64,000 bases of DNA from the NCBI RefSeq assembly GCF_037971845.1, contig NZ_CP150227.1:1488001-1552000 (forward strand), in the 5' to 3' direction. Numbering within the stretch: position 1 is the first letter of the stretch; every line of letters begins with the position of its first letter. Below, in pieces: positions 54,926 through 64,000 of the stretch. The position numbers were made by a program, and so were the translations under genes. Source of the DNA: Paenibacillus sp. FSL R5-0766 (GTDB lineage: Bacteria > Bacillota > Bacilli > Paenibacillales > Paenibacillaceae). A model generated the notes under the pieces. That model searched no databases, was not told where the DNA came from, and saw nothing but the letters and a program-made list of their open reading frames with translations.

Positions 54926-56366
54926 TGTACCCTTTGTAAAGGACATTTTGAAAAAAACCTAGGCAACTTGTTGAATCTGCTGTCTGTATTTTACAGGCGG
55001 CAGCTTTTTTAAGTTCCATTGCCCTCGATAGTGATTGTAATACGTCATGTAACTTTTAATTTCACGTTTCACTTCTTCTAATGTTTCGCATTCTTTTATA
55101 TTTGTTTCATCCTTAAAATGCCCAAAGAACGATTCTTGGGGGCATTATCCCAACAGTTTCCTCGGCGTGACATCGATTGACGTAATCTCATTTTCTTTAC
55201 TAAGGTTTGGAATTGTGGGCTCGTATAATGAAAGCCTTGATCAGAATGAATTAGGACATCCTTTGTTAAATGCCGGTGCTTCTTCAATTGATGGAGCGTG
55301 TTCAATGCAATGTCTATGCTTAACGAGGAAGATACTTCATACGCTAAAATTTCATATGTCTCTGCGTCTTTAATGGTAGATAAGTACGCGCATTTACTAC
55401 CGTTGTACGTTAAATAGGTGATGTCCGTTAATAACACCTTTCCAGCTTGTCCTGACTTGAAATTACGCTGTAATTCATTTGGACATGTACGATGCTCTTA
55501 CGTTGGCCTTTGCCATTTTACGGGCTGGATTAGCTTTTCGAATGGGACAGATGATCTTAAATTTCTTCATAATTCGGCGAATACGCTTTAAGTTGTACGT
55601 CACTTTGTATTGATTTTCTAAGGTCATTTTGATTTGACGTGCTCCTTTGTTTCGCCCCCGAAAATGATACGCTTTGTAGATCATTTTCTTTACATGCTCA
55701 TCTACTTCGTCTTTATTTACACGCTTTTGCACTGATTTTTCACTGAAGTAATTGTAATAACCTGAACGTGATACTTCCATGACGTCGCATAAATAGCTCA
55801 CCAACCGCTTTAATTTGTACGTTTTAATCGTCTGATGAATGAATTCAAACTTTAGTTCTGTTGCCACTTTGACTTCTTTTTCTTCATCTGCCTTTCGAGT
55901 AGATCTAGCTTTTTTAGTAACTCATTCTCCGCTTGTAGTAATCGGTTTTTTGCTTCTAATCGTTTAATTTTTTCCTCTAATGTTAATTCACGTTTTGATG
56001 GGCGGCCTGAATTCGTTTTGCGTGTATCTTGTAAGCCTTCTACACCTGCGTCACCTACGAAGCACGCCAACGTTCCCGGCAGAACGGATCCGGTCTAAAC
56101 CAATACATTCGACATCTAAGCCGGCTTCTTCAAAAATTTCACGAGGAATTTTACCTTGTTCATGAAATGGCGCTTAAATTCATCGGTATACGTAATCGCC
56201 TTTTCACTAACAGCCATTACATTTGGATTCCGTTCTAGCTGTTCTTGTTCTTTCTTCGTCAGTAATCTTTTCGTCATCACATTTCCGCTCCAACATCTTT
56301 TTTTTCATTATAAACAAAATACCCTATAAGCTGGACTTTTTTCAAGTGTCCAGCTTATAGGGTACA
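54926..56366 (-). mobile_element. IS3-family insertion sequence (degenerate)
   Basis: About 1.44 kb between TGTACCC (54926-54932) and GGGTACA (56360-56366); the ends share TGTACCCTWTRWAR plus GGACA in imperfect form. Two transposase frames on the minus strand are broken. The right end has an unusually strong hairpin: ACCCTATAAGCTGGAC with GTCCAGCTTATAGGGT (about 56320-56364) around 11 bases. No target duplication is evident. Confidence 0.75.
54959..56277 (-). pseudogene. IS3-family transposase (OrfA and OrfB), frameshifted
   Basis: OrfA starts at 56277 (TKRLLTKKEQEQLERNPNVM), shifts frame near 56155, and continues to a leucine-zipper region (EEKIKRLEAKNRLLQAENEL). OrfB (LKFEFIHQTIKTYKLKRLV) breaks near 55460 and again near 55135. 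The rve catalytic core keeps LLTDITYLTYNG, IHSDQGFHYTSPQ and, after the last shift, the FFGHFKDE motif. Several breaks make it inactive. Confidence 0.8.
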
Positions 56367-56518
56367 TTTTACCCAAGAGGGAGTCTTTTTTATGTTAATT
56401 TTTTTGAGGAATTAATAGTGATGTTTTCTACTCTTGCTAAATAGACAGTAGTTAAGTAAAATTAACGTATGAACAAGTGATCATATATTAATATAGAACA
56501 ATATTGGGGATGATACAT

Positions 56519-57568
56519 ATGTACGATGTATTGGTTATCGGAGCTGGGCAAGCAGGCTTGGCGGCAGGTTACTATCTTCAACAGTCGGGGTTAACTTTTT
56601 TAATCGTTGACGCTGCCTCAACTGTTGGGGAATCTTGGCGTAAACGGTACGATTCCTTGCGTCTTTTTACCCCACGAATGTATGATGGCTTACCGGGAAT
56701 GCCTCTTAGTGGTAATAAAAATAGCTTGCCAAGCAAAGATGAAATTGCAGATTATTTGGAAAGTTACGCCAAGCAAATGCATCTTCCTATAAAGTTAAAC
56801 TGTTTAATCTCCCGTCTCTCGAAGCAAGATGAGATGTACTATGTTGAAACTAATGATGGAATGATTGAAGCGCGCAATATTATCGTTGCGACGGGGCCTT
56901 TCCAGACCAAAAATGTTCCTCATTTTGCGAAAGCATTATCCGAGCATGTGATCCAGCTTCACTCATCAGAATATAAAAATATCTCTCAATTGCTTCCTGG
57001 AACAACAGTAGTTGTAGGCGGAGGGAATTCAGGTGCCCAAATCGCCGTAGAGTTGACATCAGATGATAAACAAACCGTATACATATCCATAGCTCGAAAT
57101 ATTACCTTTAGGCCTTTGCATATTATGAGACGAAGTATATTCTGGTATTTTGAAAAGCTCGGAATATTACGTGCAAGTGCAGATCGTATGGTTGGAAAAT
57201 GGTTGAGAAATCAGCCTGAGTACGTATATGGCTATGAGTTAAAAGAATTGATGACCCAGGGAAAAGTTAACCTGCGCCCACGTGCCATTAATGCAATAGA
57301 TGACCGCATCCTATATGAGGATGGTAGTGAGACACGAATAGACAATATTATCTGGGCGACTGGGTTTAAGCGAAATGATAGTTGGACCGATATCAATACT
57401 ACTTTTGATGCCCAAGGTGTAATTATACACGAGAGAGGCGTATCACCGGTTGCTGGATTGTACTTTGTAGGGCTACCTTGGCAAACATCACGAGGTTCAG
57501 CATTGTTGGGATGGGTCAAGTACGATGCTCAGAGAATCGTTAGTCATATCAAAGGTAAGTCACATTAA
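56519..57568 (+). CDS. FAD/NAD(P)-dependent oxidoreductase, CzcO-like
   Basis: A 349-residue single-component flavoprotein. FAD-binding DVLVIGAGQAGLAAGYYL at the N-terminus, a second dinucleotide fold VVVGGGNSGAQIAVEL near residue 165, and the ATGFKR motif near residue 285 give the order seen in the CzcO/flavin-monooxygenase family. The ATG at 56519 starts directly on the Rossmann fold; GGGGATG upstream may serve as the ribosome site. Substrate unknown. It sits alone between insertion sequences in the accessory zone. Confidence 0.85.
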   Translation: MYDVLVIGAGQAGLAAGYYLQQSGLTFLIVDAASTVGESWRKRYDSLRLFTPRMYDGLPGMPLSGNKNSLPSKDEIADYLESYAKQMHLPIKLNCLISRLSKQDEMYYVETNDGMIEARNIIVATGPFQTKNVPHFAKALSEHVIQLHSSEYKNISQLLPGTTVVVGGGNSGAQIAVELTSDDKQTVYISIARNITFRPLHIMRRSIFWYFEKLGILRASADRMVGKWLRNQPEYVYGYELKELMTQGKVNLRPRAINAIDDRILYEDGSETRIDNIIWATGFKRNDSWTDINTTFDAQGVIIHERGVSPVAGLYFVGLPWQTSRGSALLGWVKYDAQRIVSHIKGKSH

Positions 57569-57609
57569 ACTATATAAATTGAACTAATCATTTACACGAT
57601 AACGGAGAG

Positions 57610-57720
57610 GACAGAAAAAACCTGAAAAAGCAAAGCGTTCGCCTTTATCCCCGGATTTTCCCCTTCGGAAAAGGAATCAAAAAAATCTGGGGATAACAGC
57701 GATTGGAAGGTTATTCTGTC
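57610..57720. repeat. MITE/REP-like palindromic element
   Basis: About 111 bp with outer ends GACAGAAAAAACCT (57610-57623) and AGGTTATTCTGTC (57708-57720), and an inner inverted repeat TTATCCCCGGATTT (57645-57658) with AAATCTGGGGATAA (57683-57696). It is non-coding. Such palindromes recur in Paenibacillus genomes as far as I recall; only one copy is in this window. Confidence 0.5.
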
Positions 57721-57834
57721 ATCGTAGTGTCTGTGTAAATAACTTTAGTTCAACTTATATAGATTAGATATCAGGAATGATTAGCAAATATCATAACTCA
57801 CATTTTTGGGTATATTCCTAAAAGGAGGGATATT

Positions 57835-58182
57835 ATGAAATTATTTAAACTGCCAATGATTCTTTGTGTTATAGTGCTTGTATCTATTGTCTCAGCTTGT
57901 GGTGCGGATGATAGGTTACACGGAAAGAGCGATAACTGGGATGTTTCTCTACAGAGATCAACAGGGAGCTATAGTATTACTTATATAGGTGATGAAAAGC
58001 GCATAAAGGATTTTGTGTTTGACCTTACCGGCAATAATATAGAACAACAGGGGAAAGCGCTTGAAGAACAAGGGGTACCATTCAGTATGTCGGGAACGGC
58101 TACTGAGGCGGAGAAAACGCAAGACTCGATTACCTTTAAAATGAGTTGGAACAATCAAAGCGAGATTGTAACGTTTGAGTAA
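57835..58182 (+). CDS. Small lipoprotein
   Basis: 115 residues. Type II signal peptide with lipobox IVSAC (cysteine ~22), so the product is anchored to the outer face of the membrane. The mature part is about 93 residues, strand-rich (SYSITYIGDEKRIKDFVFDL, SITFKMSWNNQ), with no recognised family. ATG after AAAGGAGGG. A tiny membrane-protein gene follows 26 bases later. Confidence 0.75.
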   Translation: MKLFKLPMILCVIVLVSIVSACGADDRLHGKSDNWDVSLQRSTGSYSITYIGDEKRIKDFVFDLTGNNIEQQGKALEEQGVPFSMSGTATEAEKTQDSITFKMSWNNQSEIVTFE

Positions 58183-58208
58183 CTTTCGCATTCGGGAGGT
58201 GTTCATCA

Positions 58209-58355
58209 GTGGTTTGGTGGCAACTATTAATTGCGTGGATATGCATTATTTGTTTGATGATCACGTTCAAAGACAGGATCAGTAAATGGATATTGTACCC
58301 TGTATCGCTTTTTTGTATCGTGATCACTTTGATATTAGGGCTCTTTAAACCCTAA
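58209..58355 (+). CDS. 48-residue hydrophobic membrane protein
   Basis: A GTG at 58209, 7 bases after GGGAGGTG, opens 48 codons ending TAA at 58353-58355. The product has two hydrophobic segments (WWQLLIAWICIICLMITF and ILYPVSLFCIVITLILGLF) around a short basic turn KDRISK. It closely follows the lipoprotein gene and is probably co-transcribed. Function unknown. Confidence 0.6.
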   Translation: MVWWQLLIAWICIICLMITFKDRISKWILYPVSLFCIVITLILGLFKP

Positions 58356-58497
58356 AAAGAAGAGATCACAAGTAAATTTACTTAATCATTTCTATAGTAC
58401 ATACCATACGTTAGGCCGTTCCTTCTGATATGCTCCCATCACAGTAGACAGTAGAAAAAAACAAAACTCTACTTCTACCATGATGGGAGTTTTTGTA

Positions 58498-59187
58498 ATG
58501 TCCAAAAGAAGCCCGGTTTCATATGAAATCAAGATTCAGGTTGTAAGGCGTTGCCTGCAACATGAATCCAACCCCAACCATGAGGCAAAGCAACTGGGGG
58601 TCCATAAAAACACGGTTACCGATTGGATAAGAAAATACAAGGTAGATGGAGAAGAAGGATTAAGAGAATCGAGGGGATGGAAATCTTACTCCAAGGAGCT
58701 AAAGCTATCTGCCATTCAAGATGTACGCTCTGGCGAATACTCTGTACGAGCGGTGGTGAAAAAGTACCATATTTCGAGTAAATCTGTGTTAGAGAGCTGG
58801 ATTTCCAAGTATACTGAAGGGGTGAAAATGAAACCAACTCGGAAAAGGATTGGATCCCCTCATATGAATAAAGGACGGAAAACGACTTACGAGGAACGTA
58901 TTGAAATTGTACAATTCGCCATCGCCCATGATTTAGATTACCAGAAAGCCATCGACAAGTACGGTGTCTCTTACCAGCAAGTGTACGCATGGGTTCGTAA
59001 ATATCAAGCGAGTGGTCATGAAGCTTTAAAAGACCTCCGAGGTCGTAAAAAGCCGCTAGAAGAGCTAGACGAACAGGAACGGCTAAAGCTTCGGATCAAG
59101 GAACTCGAGGCACGAAATGAGCATTTAGAAATGGAGAATGCACTCGCAAAAAAGTTGGCAGAGATCCGGCGAAGAAATACACGTTAA
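58498..59187 (+). CDS. IS150-like transposase OrfA
   Basis: 229 residues. Two or three helix-turn-helix units (VVRRCLQHESNPNHEAKQLG, then VHKNTVTDWIRKYK; VSYQQVYAWVRKY) and a C-terminal leucine zipper (LRIKELEARNEHLEMENALA) are typical of IS150/IS3 OrfA. ATG at 58498. Near its end A6G (59148-59154) is a classic -1 slippage site leading into OrfB. Confidence 0.88.
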   Translation: MSKRSPVSYEIKIQVVRRCLQHESNPNHEAKQLGVHKNTVTDWIRKYKVDGEEGLRESRGWKSYSKELKLSAIQDVRSGEYSVRAVVKKYHISSKSVLESWISKYTEGVKMKPTRKRIGSPHMNKGRKTTYEERIEIVQFAIAHDLDYQKAIDKYGVSYQQVYAWVRKYQASGHEALKDLRGRKKPLEELDEQERLKLRIKELEARNEHLEMENALAKKLAEIRRRNTR

Positions 59188-60062
59188 CCTTTGTTCGACA
59201 TGCAGACATCTATCAAGCGATTACAGAGCTGCATGCCGAGAAAGGGTATGCGGTCACCAAGCTCTGTGAGCTAGCAGGAATCGCCCGATCTGCCTATTAT
59301 AAGTGGCTGAAATGGATGCCATCCGACAGGGAACTTGAAAACCTTGCACTAGCCAAGGAAGTCAAACTTCGCTATGACAAACGAAACGGGATACTCGGTT
59401 ATCGCCAAATGCGTACTCAGTTGAATCGTAAGCTTAAAAAAAGGTACAACCGTAAACGGTATTACCGCATCATGCGAGCCCTTGAATTAAAGGCAGTGAT
59501 TCGCAAAAAGCGGCCCAATTACGTGAAAGCTCCAACCCTTCATATCGCTGAGAATGTCATGAACCGAAAATTCCAAGCGGAGGTCGCCAACCAAAAGTGG
59601 TGCACCGATGTAACAGAGTTAAAATACGGAAATGGCCGTAAGGCCTATCTGAGTGCCATTATTGACGGTTATGACAACTCTATTGTTTCATGGGTGCTCA
59701 GCCACTCCAATAACAATGAGCTTGTCATGAACACGGTAAAGAAAGCTTATAAAAGAAACCCGAATGCTACGCCGCTCTTGCACAGTGATCGCGGCTTTCA
59801 ATATACTTCGCTGGAATACAAACAACTTCAAAAGAGATACAAGTTTACAAAAAGTATGTCTCGTGTAAGCCGGTGTTTGGACAACCAACCCATTGAACGA
59901 TTCTGGGGTACCTTTAAAGCAGAAAGCTTTTATCTGGAGAAGTACGATACGTATGACAGTCTCCTTCGTAGCGTAAGAACGTATATCCATTATTACAATA
60001 ATTTTCGATACACGGAACGACTAAACGGCTTATCCCCAAACGAATATCGACGAGCAGTTTAA
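59148..60062 (+). CDS. IS150-like transposase OrfB (via -1 frameshift)
   Basis: Read in the -1 frame from the A6G site without interruption; an internal ATG at 59316 would give only the C-terminal 248 residues. HTH_21 region (GILGYRQMRTQLNRKL), then the rve integrase core with the DDE residues in WCTDVTELKYGNG, LLHSDRGFQYTS and FWGTFKAESFY. The OrfAB fusion would be the active transposase. Confidence 0.88.
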   Translation, partial: KKVGRDPAKKYTLTFVRHADIYQAITELHAEKGYAVTKLCELAGIARSAYYKWLKWMPSDRELENLALAKEVKLRYDKRNGILGYRQMRTQLNRKLKKRYNRKRYYRIMRALELKAVIRKKRPNYVKAPTLHIAENVMNRKFQAEVANQKWCTDVTELKYGNGRKAYLSAIIDGYDNSIVSWVLSHSNNNELVMNTVKKAYKRNPNATPLLHSDRGFQYTSLEYKQLQKRYKFTKSMSRVSRCLDNQPIERFWGTFKAESFYLEKYDTYDSLLRSVRTYIHYYNNFRYTERLNGLSPNEYRRAV

Positions 60063-60195
60063 TTAAGAAAAATAATCCCCTCAATATAACCGAGGGGATA
60101 TTGAATACTAATGATTTTGTTTTTTTAGTCTGTCTACTTGACAGGGAGCACTTCATTCATGGAGCGGCCTTTTTCCCTTTTTACACAATGGGGTC

Positions 60196-60882
60196 TCATT
60201 TCGCAACAATTATTTCAAAAGTCGAGTGATCATGATCTTGAATGCTGAAGCGATATTCCAATCCATTTCGAACTGTCGCCCCATCAAAATCAGACTGATT
60301 CACATCACGATCTAATAGACCGATATCCTGGATGACATCTTGTGCATCGTTATATGTGTACTCACTATTGGTTGTGAGAATGAGTGTGGCGATAGCGGTC
60401 AAAAAAATTCCACCCGTTGGTTCGCTCGTATCACCAGTTCCATATAACCTGATTTCCTGTACGCTCTCATCCGCATTCACTGCACCAACCAAGCGTAACT
60501 CCTCATTGAATACATACTCGAAAGTGCCAGTGCCATGCTCGGAAGAGTCTTTCACATTCAAGCGGGTAATACTCAAACCATTCAGTCGGTATTTTCCTAC
60601 GGCGCCATTAAACTTGTTTTTAAATTCATCGGTAGTCATGTGGAGGCCAGAAAGTTTAATCTGGGATGAAGGGGTCTGATCAACTTCAGACTGAGTAGAG
60701 TTCGAAGATAAAGTCAACATGCCATACAGTCCTATTGAAGCAATCGCAAAACAGGCCGTCGTTAGAAAAATATATCTGATCGGCAACCTATTGCCTTTGC
60801 GAATAGATAAGATCATCCCAACAACAAATCCCAAGAAAGCGATAAATCCAAGAATGAAGAGAGTGGTAAACAGATATTGCAA
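60196..60882 (-). CDS. Hypothetical membrane protein
   Basis: About 228 residues from a TTG at 60882 that follows GAGGTGAG; an ATG at 60939 gives 247 residues but has no visible ribosome site. Two membrane segments at the N-terminus (LFILGFIAFLGFVVGMILSI and FLTTACFAIASIGLYGMLTL) lead to an extracytoplasmic domain of about 150 residues. That part carries alternating strands and no recognised motif. Function unknown. Confidence 0.65.
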   Translation of the reverse strand: MQYLFTTLFILGFIAFLGFVVGMILSIRKGNRLPIRYIFLTTACFAIASIGLYGMLTLSSNSTQSEVDQTPSSQIKLSGLHMTTDEFKNKFNGAVGKYRLNGLSITRLNVKDSSEHGTGTFEYVFNEELRLVGAVNADESVQEIRLYGTGDTSEPTGGIFLTAIATLILTTNSEYTYNDAQDVIQDIGLLDRDVNQSDFDGATVRNGLEYRFSIQDHDHSTFEIIVAK

Positions 60883-60989
60883 ATTCTCACCTCGTAATAG
60901 AGTAATAGCTGGTACAAATCTTTCTTGCACCTCATTCATTATAATGTTCCCATGACAAAGTTCAAACTCCCACTACTCACTGCCCCAAC

Positions 60990-61025
60990 AAAAAAAAGCA
61001 CTGCCGGCATGCTGCCAGCAGTGCT
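60990..61025 (-). terminator. Terminator of the beta-galactosidase gene
   Basis: On the minus strand AGCACTGC and GCAGTGCT pair around 12 bases and are followed by eight T residues. Confidence 0.9.
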
Positions 61026-61034
61026 TGCTTGATG

Positions 61035-63998
<2,964 letters not shown>

Positions 63999-64000
63999 CG

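Larger units (their letters stand above)
58431..60150 (+). mobile_element. IS3-family (IS150-like) insertion sequence
   Basis: About 1.72 kb. The left end TGCTCCCATCACAGTAGACA (from 58431) and the right end, read inward from 60150 as TGCTCCCTGTCAAGTAGACA, are imperfect inverted repeats followed by an A-rich stretch. OrfA and OrfB are intact and linked by a frameshift signal, so it may be active. No target duplication is clear. A hairpin CCCCTC/GAGGGG follows OrfB. Confidence 0.85.

Overview
The window is a chromosomal segment of a spore-forming Bacillales bacterium, most likely a Paenibacillus. The evidence is an SspH-type spore protein, an S-layer-homology (SLH) protein, an exopolysaccharide operon of the Paenibacillus type, HrcA/CIRCE control of groESL, leucine T-box leaders, and a tsaE-tsaB-rimI-tsaD ... 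ABC-F ... moaC ... tatA-tatC ... groES-groEL order that matches the Bacillus subtilis ydiB-groEL region. The genus is an inference from family resemblance; no database search was possible.

Layout. About 0-8.4 kb: the end of an exopolysaccharide/cell-wall glycopolymer operon (flippase end, pyruvyl transferase, ManC, UDP-glucose dehydrogenase, LCP ligase, a GH74-like secreted protein, VanZ). About 8.5-19.8 kb: ordinary chromosomal genes (ABC exporter, AI-2E transporter, GntR regulator with a DUF1648 membrane protein, secreted hydrolase, CNNM/CorC transporter, cardiolipin synthase, YitT). About 19.8-24.8 kb: a non-homologous end-joining locus with separate LigD polymerase and ligase proteins and Ku, next to spore genes. 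About 25-39 kb: conserved housekeeping genes for tRNA t6A synthesis, leuA behind two tandem leucine T-boxes, an ABC-F protein, folate and molybdopterin genes, Tat translocase and groESL. The leuA/ABC-F gap holds a cluster of six DnaA-box-like sites.

About 39.2-51.3 kb is a foreign island inserted at the 3' end of groEL. A 19-bp copy of the groEL terminus recurs at 51246-51264, and a second 19-bp repeat lies just inside both ends. No integrase remains; the left end carries a frameshifted IS30-family element. The cargo is an ImmA/IrrE-type peptidase, a dynamin-like GTPase with a NusA-like KH motif at its C-terminus, a second dynamin-like GTPase, and a protein of about 1600 residues joining a sacsin/HSP90-like ATPase to a UPF1-like SF1 helicase. 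This looks like an anti-phage defence module and is the best candidate for an undescribed system. The paired GTPases recall the LeoA/LeoBC (Eleos) idea; the KH domain and the ATPase-helicase partner are unusual.

About 51.3-60.2 kb is decayed accessory DNA: a multiply frameshifted SLH protein, a frameshifted winged-helix fragment, a dead IS3 element, an apparently intact IS150-like element, a CzcO-like flavoprotein, a small lipoprotein and a 48-residue membrane protein. The window ends with an unknown membrane protein and a 5'-truncated GH2 beta-galactosidase on the minus strand.
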